From: Pseudanabaena sp.
Lineage (GTDB): Bacteria; Cyanobacteriota; Cyanobacteriia; Pseudanabaenales; Pseudanabaenaceae
Assembly (NCBI GenBank): GCA_003249015.1
Contig: QBLS01000001.1
Coordinates: 226,867 to 290,866, forward strand
DNA: 64,000 nt
Reading direction: 5' to 3'
Shown here one piece after another: positions 52,000-60,378 of this stretch. The first letter of the stretch is position 1. Each line of letters begins with the position of its first letter. Made by a program: the position numbers and the translations under genes. The notes beneath the pieces were generated by a model. The model made no database searches and was not told the DNA's origin. It saw nothing but the letters and a program-made list of their open reading frames with translations.

Positions 52000-54498
52000 A
52001 TGGAACTATTTGACTTGGAAAGTATCAAAGGCGATATTAAGGGCGATCGCTATGTCAGCGTTATTGTCGATTGCATCGGTATTGAAGATTTGCTCACCTA
52101 CCGCATACCCGAAGATATCGAAATTCAAGTGGGCGATGTTCTTAGCGTCCCTCTCGGAAATCGGCAGGTCGGTGCGATCGCTTTACAAATTTCTGATACT
52201 TCCCCCATCACCGATGTAGAAATCAAGTCAGTCAGTTCTATTATTAGCTCAGGGATTTTCCCAAAGACTTATTGGGAAATGTTAGTCCGCACTGCGGAAT
52301 ATTATCGAACTCCCTTAATGCAGACTGTGAAAACTGCACTTCCTCCTAAATTATTAGACCAATCCCATTATCGCATCAAGATTTTGGGAGCAATTGTTGA
52401 GGGTGTGGCTGCGCCACACCCTCAACAATTGCTCCCAAAATCTGCTCAAATTGTTTGGGAATTTCTACAAGAACATCAGACTAATCCGAAAGGGATTAGT
52501 CGTCGCTATATTTACCAGAAGTTAGGAAAGTACGCTAGTTCAGGCTTAAAAGAATTACATAAATTAGCGTTAATAGAAACATATTTAGAACTTCCCCATC
52601 GCCCTAAGCCTAAATATGAAGATGTTGTCACTTTGGTAAAAGAACCTGATGTTAAATTGGGAATTAAACAAATAGAAGTTTTAAAAATTTTGCAACTTCA
52701 GGGTGGAGAATGTCTGAAGGTTGAACTATGTAAACTCGCTAAAGCAACTAATGCGACAATTCAAAGTTTAGAAAGTAGAGGATTTTTGACTATATCTAAG
52801 CGCGAGTCGCTGAGGTTAGGTGGTAAAAGTCACACCGTCACCCGCGATCGCCCTAAAGATCTCACCAATGACCAAGATGTCGCTTTGCAACAAATTTTAA
52901 ATGCGATCGCCGCTAACACTGCCCAGCATTTTCTACTACATGGCGTGACAGGTTCTGGGAAAACAGAAGTCTATCTGCAAGCGATCGCTAAGGTTCTCCA
53001 AGCGGACAAATCGGCTCTGGTGCTAGTGCCTGAAATTGGTTTAACTCCCCAGCTTACCGATCGCTTTCGAGCGAGGTTTGGTGATGCCAAGGTGAATGTT
53101 TATCACAGTCAATTGTCAGAGGGAGAGCGCTTTGATACTTGGCGATTGATGCTGACGGGAGAGGCGCAGGTAGTGATCGGCACGCGATCGGCAGTATTTG
53201 CGCCGCTGGCTAATTTGGGCTTAATAGTGATGGATGAGGAGCATGACAATAGCTTCAAGCAGGATCAGCCCCAACCCTGTTATCACGCCCGCACCATTGC
53301 CCAATGGCGATCGCAGTTAGAGCAGATTCCCCTTGTGCTAGGTTCAGCAACACCATCGGCGGAAGCAATTTATGACCATCAAGAAGGTCATTCTATCTAT
53401 TTAGAATTGCCCAATCGCATTGGCAATAAAACCATGCCTCCCATTGAAATTGTGGATATGCGTGATGAATTTAAAGCGGGCAATTATTCGATCTTGAGTC
53501 GCAAGTTACAAGAGGCGATCGCGGCTATGTTAGAAGCGAAACAGCAAGGAATTCTGTTTATCCATCGGCGCGGCTACAGTACCTTTGTTTCCTGTCGAGC
53601 CTGTGGCTATGTTGCGGAATGTCCTAATTGTGATGTTTCTCTCTCTTACCATGATCCCATTTCGCCCACAGCCTATCAACCCAAATCCGCCCACCTACGC
53701 TGTCACTATTGTAACTACACTCTAGTTCAGCCAAAATCTTGCCCTGAGTGCGGTTCACCCTATTTTAAGCACTTTGGCAGTGGCACTCAAAAAGTAGAAC
53801 AGGAACTTGCCAAACTATTTCCCAATATTCGCTTGATTCGATTTGATAGTGATACCACCCGCAACAAAGATCAGCATCGCCTATTGATCGACCAGTTCCG
53901 TGCGGGAGAAGCAGATTTATTAGTGGGAACGCAGATGCTCACCAAGGGATTGGATATTCCTCAAGTTACCCTTGTGGGCGTGGTTTCCGCAGATGGGCTA
54001 TTAAACTTCTCTGACTATCGGGCGGGAGAAAGAGCCGCGCAGACACTTCTGCAAGTCGCAGGTCGAGCAGGTCGCGGCGAAGAAGAAGGTAAAGTGATTA
54101 TGCAAACCTATACACCCGAACATCCTGCTATCGAAGCTGTGCAAAGCTATCAGTTAGACGCATTTATGCAAACAGAACTAGCCATGCGTGAGGCTCTGCG
54201 GTATCCACCGATGGGACAGATGGTGCTGATTCATCTCAGTAGCGATCGCGCTGAAGCTGTGGAGAAGTCTGCCCATGAGTTAGCCGAATATTTACGGCAA
54301 TTGGAAAATGATTGGGACATATTGGGAGCCACGCCTGCCACGATCGCGAAAGTCGCTAATCGCTATCGGTGGCAGATCTTACTCAAGTTTGCTCCTGAAG
54401 TTTTACCTAATGTTCCCAACTTAGAAGAGTTGCGAATGTTGGTAAATTCCAAAGCTGTGCGAATAGCGATCGATGTCGATCCAATGACAATTTTATAG
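52000..54498 (+). CDS. priA: Primosomal replication restart helicase PriA
   Basis: 832 residues. Walker A HGVTGSGKTEVYLQAI, DEEH box VMDEEHDNSFKQDQ, zinc ligands in CRACGYVAECPNCD and CHYCNYTLVQPKSCPECG, and the helicase C-terminal motifs VGTQMLTKGLDIPQVTLVG and QVAGRAGRGEEEGKV are intact. It restarts stalled replication forks (3'-5' helicase). Between the N-terminal DNA-binding region and the winged-helix domain (codons about 127-147), a 63-bp perfect palindrome encodes ILGAIVEGVAAPHPQQLLPK in frame. Confidence 0.96.
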   Translation: MELFDLESIKGDIKGDRYVSVIVDCIGIEDLLTYRIPEDIEIQVGDVLSVPLGNRQVGAIALQISDTSPITDVEIKSVSSIISSGIFPKTYWEMLVRTAEYYRTPLMQTVKTALPPKLLDQSHYRIKILGAIVEGVAAPHPQQLLPKSAQIVWEFLQEHQTNPKGISRRYIYQKLGKYASSGLKELHKLALIETYLELPHRPKPKYEDVVTLVKEPDVKLGIKQIEVLKILQLQGGECLKVELCKLAKATNATIQSLESRGFLTISKRESLRLGGKSHTVTRDRPKDLTNDQDVALQQILNAIAANTAQHFLLHGVTGSGKTEVYLQAIAKVLQADKSALVLVPEIGLTPQLTDRFRARFGDAKVNVYHSQLSEGERFDTWRLMLTGEAQVVIGTRSAVFAPLANLGLIVMDEEHDNSFKQDQPQPCYHARTIAQWRSQLEQIPLVLGSATPSAEAIYDHQEGHSIYLELPNRIGNKTMPPIEIVDMRDEFKAGNYSILSRKLQEAIAAMLEAKQQGILFIHRRGYSTFVSCRACGYVAECPNCDVSLSYHDPISPTAYQPKSAHLRCHYCNYTLVQPKSCPECGSPYFKHFGSGTQKVEQELAKLFPNIRLIRFDSDTTRNKDQHRLLIDQFRAGEADLLVGTQMLTKGLDIPQVTLVGVVSADGLLNFSDYRAGERAAQTLLQVAGRAGRGEEEGKVIMQTYTPEHPAIEAVQSYQLDAFMQTELAMREALRYPPMGQMVLIHLSSDRAEAVEKSAHELAEYLRQLENDWDILGATPATIAKVANRYRWQILLKFAPEVLPNVPNLEELRMLVNSKAVRIAIDVDPMTIL
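52380..52442 (+). repeat. In-frame 63-bp perfect palindrome inside priA
   Basis: Left arm 52380-52409, beginning GATTTTGGGAGCAATTG and ending GGTGTGGC; loop TGC (52410-52412); right arm 52413-52442, exact complement. 63 bases equal 21 codons, and the reading frame continues. The stem is 30 bp with no mismatch. Confidence 0.95.
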
Positions 54499-54671
54499 TT
54501 TTAACTAAGTAACTGATGTTATGTGGAACTCAGATAATGAACCTCTTGCTGTTAGCATAACAGGGCAACCACGTGGGGATTGGCCCTACCTGTAAATTTT
54601 AGATCTTGTAAGAGCTGTGCCCCCGTGCCAGCCCTAGACTTACGCCATCGCAAGAATTCCTTCCACGTAAC

Positions 54672-54750
54672 ATCAGTAAGTAACTAGGTGCAATTAAATA
54701 CAAAACCCTAAAACTTGTGATGCACGCTGTGCGTGCATCACAAGTTTTAG
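54672..54750. mobile_element. Partial family 1 element
   Basis: CAGTAAGTAACTAGGTGCAA, then AAACCCTAAAACTTGTG and hairpin CTAAAACTTGTGATGCACGC - TGT - complement (54708-54750). It matches the right half of 23219-23340 read in reverse. The rest of the priA-DUF2809 gap (54499-54671) holds an AGGGCAACCACG / GGATTGGCCCT-type repeat but no gene. Confidence 0.7.
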
Positions 54751-54772
54751 ATCTAGTGTTGTGCTCAAACCT

Positions 54773-55144
54773 TTAACGGCTTTCCCATAATAGGATGATC
54801 GCAGTTCCAAGAGCGTAAGCGAAGATATCTTTCCAATCAAAAATGGTTCCTAAAATAGTTGCTACAAGTTTATTTTGTGATAATCCTAGGCGATCAACAA
54901 AATTTAGATACTGCAATCCTTCAATCGCCAAGGCAAACCCAAAAACAGATATTGCCGCCACCTTGGCGCTAACCTTCCAAAAGGATTTAACAAAGCAGTA
55001 GATCAGAATCACTACTAACACGTCTCCAATAAAAGGACGGATAAACTGATCTTTGATAAAAATAGCGATACAAACTTCTATTAAAAAGAGTAAAACTGTC
55101 AAGTAGAAGTACTTACGATTAAAGGTAAATTGATTGGTCAACAT
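54773..55144 (-). CDS. DUF2809 membrane protein
   Basis: 123 residues with four hydrophobic segments (YFYLTVLLFLIEVCIAIF, GDVLVVILIYCFVKSFW, AAISVFGFALAIEGLQY, DIFAYALGTAIILLWES). The FIRPFIGDVLVV and QNKLVATILGTIFDWKDI pattern identifies DUF2809. The function is unknown. A single gene. Confidence 0.85.
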   Translation of the reverse strand: MLTNQFTFNRKYFYLTVLLFLIEVCIAIFIKDQFIRPFIGDVLVVILIYCFVKSFWKVSAKVAAISVFGFALAIEGLQYLNFVDRLGLSQNKLVATILGTIFDWKDIFAYALGTAIILLWESR

Positions 55145-55162
55145 GTTATGGAACTAGGACAT

Positions 55163-55266
55163 TATAGTAATTCTAAATAAGTTCAAGAGGCTTCGACTTC
55201 GCTCAGCCAGCAGTATACGCTGGCTGAGCGAAGTCGAAGCCCCATTTTTTGTTTGAATTATCTATA
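55163..55266. mobile_element. 104-bp palindromic element, family 3 copy 1
   Basis: It starts TATAGTAATTCTAAATAAG and ends GAATTATCTATA. The core hairpin GGCTTCGACTTCGCTCAGCC / complement has a loop of about 9 bases. It has exactly the same length and core as 63896-63999. No coding content. Confidence 0.85.
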
Positions 55267-55382
55267 TCTATAACATCAAAAAATCTTTGCTGTTCCTAAT
55301 TTACTCTGTATTTCATCCAAGAACCGCCCAAGCATTAATGGTGCTGCATTTCATGCGCCACTAATGCTCAGCCACTCGATTT

Positions 55383-57158
55383 CTACGGAGTAACTTTGCT
55401 GGCGATCGGCATTCTCCACCCAGAGCCAAAGGCTCGGTCGGTAATTTTTAATCCAGGAGCCGCTTGGCGGCGTTTAAATTCAGCAATCTTGACTAACCTA
55501 ACCACGCGCTCGACGATCGCTTGTTCATGCCCAGAGTCAATTATTGCTGCTGCTGAAAAATGCTGATGAATTAATTTATCGAGAATATCGTCAAGAATAT
55601 TGTAGGGAGGGAGGGAATCTTGATCGAGTTGGTCTGGCTTTAGCTCGGCACTGGGCGGCTTCGTAATAATATTTACAGGAATTACCTCTGAACTATCACG
55701 ATGATCTTGCCCAAGTTTTGATTTAATCGTCAGTTTAGAATTAGTGCGATTGAGCCACTCACAAAGGTCAAATACTCGCGTTTTGGGTACATCGGCGATC
55801 GCGGCTAAACCGCCATTCATGTCACCATACAGGGTGCAATAACCAACGGAAACCTCGGATTTATTACCCGTTGAGAGCAGTAGATTCCCAAACTTATTGG
55901 AGATTGCCATTAATAAACTGCCACGGATTCTGGATTGCAAATTCTCTTCGGTGACATCGCTAGCTCGACCTGTAAATATATTAGCCAGACTCGACTCAAA
56001 AGCCGACATCATCGGTTGAATGGGGATAGTTTGCGTGGTAATTCCTAAATTATTGGCTAAGGCGATCGCGTCAGTAATGGAATGATCAGAGCTATAGGGA
56101 GAGGGCATTAAAACCCCCAATACATTTTCGCAACCGATCGCTTCAGTAGCGATCGCGGCGACCAAAGCCGAGTCAATGCCACCACTCAAGCCGATTACAA
56201 CTTGCTTAAATCGACATTTCCGCACATAGTCACGAACCCCTAATACCAGTGCCGCAAAAATTTCGGCTTCATCACATTCATATCCATTTTGGGGGCTTGG
56301 TTTCGCCCCGTCCTCAAAGTTAATAATTAACAAATCCTCCTCAAAGCCCTTACCACAGGCGACCATTTTGCCATCTCGACTAAAAGCCATACTGCGCCCA
56401 TCAAAGATCAAGTCATCATTTGCCCCCACTTGGTTGGCATAAATCAATGGCAAATTATGCACAATCGCGCTATGGCTGAGCATATTTTCACGTAACTGTT
56501 GCTTTTTAACGGCATAGGGAGAAGCCGAAAGATTTATTAATAAATCTAAGTCATGGTTTTGGGTCAACTCCGCCACAGGATCTTCCGCATAGTTGCGTTT
56601 CTCCCAAAACTTGTGATCGTTCCAAATGTCTTCGCAAATAGTTACACCGATCCGCAAAGCCTGACCATTCTTGAAATTGAGGGTCAAGACTTGGCTACCG
56701 TTGCCCACTGCAAAGTAGCGATCTTCGTCAAATACGTCATAGGTGGGCAGTAACCGCTTATGAAAAACCTGCTTGATCTTGCCCTCTTGGAGCAGTGCGG
56801 CACTATTAAAAAGTGGCTTACCGCCTACCTGAGCCGCCTCAGGATTAGGACAAACTGTGCCAACAATAACTGCAATGTCGGGCGGAAGCTTACTGGCGAG
56901 ATCGGCGATCGCCGTCTGCATATCATGCACAAACTGTTGACTCATTAACAAGTCGCGGGGTGGATAGCCACAGATTGATAGCTCTGGCGTGATGACTAGT
57001 GATACTCCTTTGGCGGCAAACTCTTGGATAGCAATTAACAAGCGATCGCAATTACCAACTAGATCCCCGATGACTGGATTAAGTTGAGCGACACCAAAAG
57101 TTAGAGGCGACATAGCGGTTGTGGGTTGGGTATTAAGTAGATACAAGCCATGACTCAT
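55383..57158 (-). CDS. nadE: Glutamine-dependent NAD+ synthetase
   Basis: 591 residues. The N-terminal nitrilase (glutaminase) domain has triad E59 (VITPELSICGYPP), K134 (FHKRLLPTYDVF) and C175 (VTICEDIWND). The C-terminal synthetase has the PP-loop VIGLSGGIDSALVA and STGNKSEVSVGYCTLYGDMN. It amidates NaAD+ to NAD+ using ATP and glutamine. The ATG at 57158 gives a 15-residue leader; the alternative is 57113. A single gene. Confidence 0.95.
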   Translation of the reverse strand: MSHGLYLLNTQPTTAMSPLTFGVAQLNPVIGDLVGNCDRLLIAIQEFAAKGVSLVITPELSICGYPPRDLLMSQQFVHDMQTAIADLASKLPPDIAVIVGTVCPNPEAAQVGGKPLFNSAALLQEGKIKQVFHKRLLPTYDVFDEDRYFAVGNGSQVLTLNFKNGQALRIGVTICEDIWNDHKFWEKRNYAEDPVAELTQNHDLDLLINLSASPYAVKKQQLRENMLSHSAIVHNLPLIYANQVGANDDLIFDGRSMAFSRDGKMVACGKGFEEDLLIINFEDGAKPSPQNGYECDEAEIFAALVLGVRDYVRKCRFKQVVIGLSGGIDSALVAAIATEAIGCENVLGVLMPSPYSSDHSITDAIALANNLGITTQTIPIQPMMSAFESSLANIFTGRASDVTEENLQSRIRGSLLMAISNKFGNLLLSTGNKSEVSVGYCTLYGDMNGGLAAIADVPKTRVFDLCEWLNRTNSKLTIKSKLGQDHRDSSEVIPVNIITKPPSAELKPDQLDQDSLPPYNILDDILDKLIHQHFSAAAIIDSGHEQAIVERVVRLVKIAEFKRRQAAPGLKITDRAFGSGWRMPIASKVTP

Positions 57159-57241
57159 AAACCATAGCTTTGGATTTTAGCTTCTATATTATAGTTAAAT
57201 TTACCAAAAATAGGGTTGATCTTACAACGAAGTTCCAATTT

Positions 57242-57349
57242 TTAAGGGCGCGGCTCCGCCGCGCCCTTAAAAAAATTAAAAGCGCGGCGGAGCCGCGCTT
57301 TTTAATTTTTTGGTGAGATTTTAATTCAGCGCTTTGCGCTGAATTAAAA
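57242..57349. terminator. Three consecutive hairpins between nadE and the CPP1-like gene
   Basis: 57242-57270: TTAAGGGCGCGGC-TCC-complement. 57273-57310: AAAATTAAAAGCGCGGC-GGA-GCCGCGCTTTTTAATTTT. 57319-57349: TTTTAATTCAGCGC-TTT-GCGCTGAATTAAAA. Three perfect or near-perfect stems in 108 bp. The last one ends five bases from the CPP1-like gene end (57355). Confidence 0.88.
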
Positions 57350-57354
57350 CTTGC

Positions 57355-57972
57355 TTACTTCAAGAAACAGGTGTGCAACCACATCACCAATAAAATAATC
57401 ACCATTTGGATCGAGCTAGGAAAAAGACCATCACTCACTAATCTTGACAAAACTAAAAACTGGTTAGTCAGAGCCGCTAAAGCCACACCAATAGTGATCC
57501 CCGATAGAGAAATCAGTAAAGATCGCCCAAAACGATTTTCCTTACGAGTTAGCAAATAAACACTAGCAATCAAACCAATCGACAGCCAAGTAGTAGATGC
57601 AGGTACAAAAAGATTGATTACGCCTAGCCCCGCAAAAATACCCAGAGAAATGTAAATATCCTTTGGCGTAGGAGTATCTAATAGTCGGGACAACCAATTA
57701 GGAGCGCGGCGTTGAGTATTATTTTGGGAAGCGGGTGGTGCGACTGTCGCAATCCGCTCAGGATAGCGAATGCGATCGGGTACGGCAATTTTTCCTTCTT
57801 TACGCGCTCGTAAACGATCCATAAGGATGGCATCGTAAGCTAGCTCTATTAATTCTTGCTGAGACTCGTCCCCTTCAAATTCGCGCAGTAGGCGATCGCG
57901 TGCGTCACGCACTTCTTCAAAGGAGGCTTCGTCATTGACTCCTAATTTATCGTAGGGAGTTGGTTCGCTCAT
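57355..57972 (-). CDS. CPP1-like / DUF3353 membrane protein
   Basis: 205 residues. TPYDKLGVNDEASFEEVRDA and LIELAYDAILMDRLRARKEG form the J-domain-like N-terminus of CPP1 (chaperone-like protein of POR1). Three or four C-terminal helices follow (IYISLGIFAGLGVINLFVP, WLSIGLIASVYLL, LLISLSGITIGVALAALT, SIQMVIILLVMWLHTCF). In plants the homologue stabilises protochlorophyllide oxidoreductase; the role here is inferred to be chaperone-like in the membrane. Confidence 0.87.
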   Translation of the reverse strand: MSEPTPYDKLGVNDEASFEEVRDARDRLLREFEGDESQQELIELAYDAILMDRLRARKEGKIAVPDRIRYPERIATVAPPASQNNTQRRAPNWLSRLLDTPTPKDIYISLGIFAGLGVINLFVPASTTWLSIGLIASVYLLTRKENRFGRSLLISLSGITIGVALAALTNQFLVLSRLVSDGLFPSSIQMVIILLVMWLHTCFLK

Positions 57973-58165
57973 TTTTCCAACTATTGAATGTTTATAGAGT
58001 TCGGTGTGAATTTGCTGAGAAAGTGACTAGGCAATTAATCAGAAAATAGCTTGTAGCTTAATAATTAAACATAGTATAACGTTTGCTTCTAAATACTGGA
58101 CTTAAACTTTTCTAAAACCAGTTTTATCCGCGCACCTTTAATTCTGAGTGAAGCCTCTGGCAATT

Positions 58166-58693
58166 TTAGGAACTATATTTTTGCAAGAGCCATGCGCCTA
58201 ACTCGGTTTGAGATTTTTCGTGACTAAGTTTTAATGCTTCTTCAAGATCGGCGATCGCTAAGCCACCCAATAACTTTGACTCGCTGATCTGCCTACTGCC
58301 ACCATTCTCTAGCATTTCCAAAGCAATAATTTTCACATCTTGAACATCAACGATCCAATATTCCTTAGTCCCCAGTTGTTCATAAAGTAAGCGCTTCTTG
58401 CCTAGATCATCTTGCAGCGTTGAGCTAGATATTTCAATGATCAAATTTGGGACAGGGGATTCGTCAAGGCTGACTATAGAACTGCTGCGAGGGGCAAGAG
58501 CGGCTAGTTCTCCTACGTAGTAGGAAATATCTGGTTGTCAGCCTTGGATTTCTGTTTTGACATAACTGCAATTTACCAAACCTGTCGCGGGAATCGCCGC
58601 TAATGTGCAGTACAAGATAACTACAAAAGTCATCGTGCCATGATCATAGGCATGGTCAAAACTGACAAGCTCTGTTAACAAGTCGTCTTGCAT
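58166..58693 (-). pseudogene. Uma2-family (DUF820) nuclease gene broken by an in-frame stop
   Basis: An ATG at 58693 opens MQDDLLTELVSFDHAYDHGT, and the frame runs to YSS with a stop at 58166. Codon 52 (58538-58540) is TGA in TEIQG*QPDISYYVGE, where the family usually has Arg (CGA), so one C-to-T change explains it. The downstream half, SPVPNLIIEISSSTLQDDLG and YEQLGTKEYWIVD, keeps the PD-(D/E)xK core of Uma2. The total is 175 codons. The C-terminal 92 residues could still be translated from an internal start. Function of the family unknown. Confidence 0.8.
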
Positions 58694-58867
58694 ATTTCTC
58701 AAAAAGCTCCTAAATCAACTAAGGACTGTCATGTTTAGATTGTGATAGCAGCTTTACAAAGCTAAATATATAACAAGACACAACAAGCAATCGCTTTACA
58801 ATTCTGTAAACTGTCTTCAAGTGTTAATTGTTTTCTTTAAAAAATTCTTTTATGTGGATTTGTCTCA

Positions 58868-59854
58868 ATGAATTTAGACTTAATTGTTTCTAACATACTC
58901 AATCCGCCGATCTTATTCTTCTTTTTGGGGATGCTGGCAGTACTGATTAAATCTGATTTAGAAATTCCGCCGCCGATTCCTAAGTTATTTTCGTTGTATT
59001 TACTATTAGCGATCGGCTTTAAAGGTGGTGTGGAACTAGTCAAAAGTGGTATCAGTCAAGAAGTAGTCTTGACGATGGGAGCGGCAATCCTGATGGCTTG
59101 TATTGTCCCTGTCTATTCATTTTTCATCCTCAAGATCAAGCTGGACTCATACAATGCCGCCGCGATCGCTGCTACTTATGGATCGATTAGTGCCGTTACT
59201 TTCATTACCGCTAGTTCATTTTTAGGACAGCTAGACATCGCCTTTGATGGTTATATGGTGGCAGCTCTGGCGCTGATGGAGTCTCCCGCGATTATTGTGG
59301 GCTTGATCCTTGTGAGTGTGTTTACCGCCGAGGAAAAGGCGAAAAAAGGTGAAACTAGTGAATTTGCGTGGTCAGAGGTTTTGCGCGAAGCCTTTTTAAA
59401 TAGTTCTGTATTTTTATTGGTAGGTAGTTTAATTATTGGTTGCCTCACAGGTGAACGCGGCTGGCACGTTCTTTCCCCTTTTACCCAAGATATGTTTTAT
59501 GGTGTACTGACCTTTTTTTTGATGGATATGGGTCTGGTTGCCGCTAAGCGAATTAAGGATTTACAGAAAACGGGGGTATTCCTGATTGCCTTTGCCATCT
59601 TGATGCCAATCTTAAATTCGGGTGTGGGCATTGCGATCGCCAAATTAATTTCCATGTCGCAGGGTGATGCGCTGTTGTTTGCGGTTTTATGTGCCAGTGC
59701 GTCCTATATTGCAGTGCCTGCGGCGATGCGTTTGACTGTGCCAGAAGCAAATCCCAGCCTCTATGTTTCGACTGCCCTAGCAGTGACTTTCCCCTTCAAT
59801 ATCATTGTGGGCATTCCTCTGTATTTGTACGTGATCAATTTGTTTTGGGTGTAA
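58868..59854 (+). CDS. sbtA: SbtA-family sodium/bicarbonate symporter (short, SbtA2-like)
   Basis: 328 residues, about ten hydrophobic helices. LFSLYLLLAIGFKGGVELVK, ATYGSISAVTFITASSFL, VAALALMESPAIIVGLILV and LFAVLCASASYIAVPAAMRL are family blocks. It is shorter than Synechocystis SbtA (about 374 residues): the cytosolic loop is reduced to TAEEKAKKGETSEFAWSE. It imports HCO3- with Na+ across the plasma membrane for the CO2-concentrating mechanism. The stop codon lies in a repeat element; sbtB follows after 125 bp. Confidence 0.87.
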   Translation: MNLDLIVSNILNPPILFFFLGMLAVLIKSDLEIPPPIPKLFSLYLLLAIGFKGGVELVKSGISQEVVLTMGAAILMACIVPVYSFFILKIKLDSYNAAAIAATYGSISAVTFITASSFLGQLDIAFDGYMVAALALMESPAIIVGLILVSVFTAEEKAKKGETSEFAWSEVLREAFLNSSVFLLVGSLIIGCLTGERGWHVLSPFTQDMFYGVLTFFLMDMGLVAAKRIKDLQKTGVFLIAFAILMPILNSGVGIAIAKLISMSQGDALLFAVLCASASYIAVPAAMRLTVPEANPSLYVSTALAVTFPFNIIVGIPLYLYVINLFWV

Positions 59855-59942
59855 TACCAAATAAAGAGATGGCTACGCCATCTCTATTATTTGAAAATTT
59901 GCAATTCACAAAAGTGTAACTACACTTTTGTGAATTGGTATA
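59852..59942. repeat. Composite two-hairpin element between sbtA and sbtB
   Basis: Hairpin 1: AAATAAAGAGATGGC-TAC-GCCATCTCTATTATTT. Hairpin 2: CAATTCACAAAAGTGTA / TACACTTTTGTGAATTG. The left end TAATACCA contains the sbtA stop codon. Same composite as 20617-20727 and 50564-50643. Confidence 0.85.
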
Positions 59943-59979
59943 AGAATTTCGAGTCTAGATTTTTATTAGAGTTAAAACT

Positions 59980-60267
59980 ATGCAAGCTGTTAAGAGAATT
60001 GAAATTGTGTCTGACTCTGTGGAGTCGCTCAAGTTGATTAAGGTCTTAGAGAGCGTGGGCGTGTTGAATTACACCGTCATTCGCAATGTGATTGGTAAAG
60101 GCGTTAGGGGGACAAATTCTGGCGACTTGGATATGAGTATGTTGGAAAATGATTATGTAATTGCTTTTTTCTTGGCTGATAAAACCGAGAAATTAATTGA
60201 GAAGCTAAAACCCATCACCCAAAAGTTTGGCGGCGTTTGCTATATCTCCGATGCCATAGGCATTTAG
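59980..60267 (+). CDS. sbtB: SbtB-like PII-family regulator, short form
   Basis: 95 residues. VKRIEIVSDSVESLKLIKVL and SVGVLNYTVIRNVIGKGVRG (T-loop start) are the PII fold; GDLDMSMLENDYVIAFFLAD and KPITQKFGGVCYISDAIGI follow. It ends about where canonical SbtB would begin its C-terminal CGPEGC loop, which is missing. SbtB proteins bind adenine nucleotides and gate SbtA; loss of the loop should alter nucleotide handling. Located directly downstream of sbtA. Confidence 0.82.
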   Translation: MQAVKRIEIVSDSVESLKLIKVLESVGVLNYTVIRNVIGKGVRGTNSGDLDMSMLENDYVIAFFLADKTEKLIEKLKPITQKFGGVCYISDAIGI

Positions 60268-60283
60268 ACATAGCGCCTTGCCG

Positions 60284-60320
60284 ATTTTAGAAAGAGTTGC
60301 TCTGCAACTCTTTCTAAAAT
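60284..60320 (+). terminator. Terminator hairpin after sbtB
   Basis: ATTTTAGAAAGAGTTGC - TCT - GCAACTCTTTCTAAAAT, a perfect 17-bp stem 16 bases after the stop. Confidence 0.9.
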
Positions 60321-60378
60321 TGGTGTAAGCATAGCCAGTTTTGTTTCATTTTGAGCCAGCGTTCAGCGCTGTAAACAG

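Noticed and set aside
58538..58540. TGA in the Uma2 gene as selenocysteine or recoding site
   Set aside because: No SECIS-like structure or selenocysteine machinery is seen, and the family has Arg at this place; a simple nonsense change is more likely.
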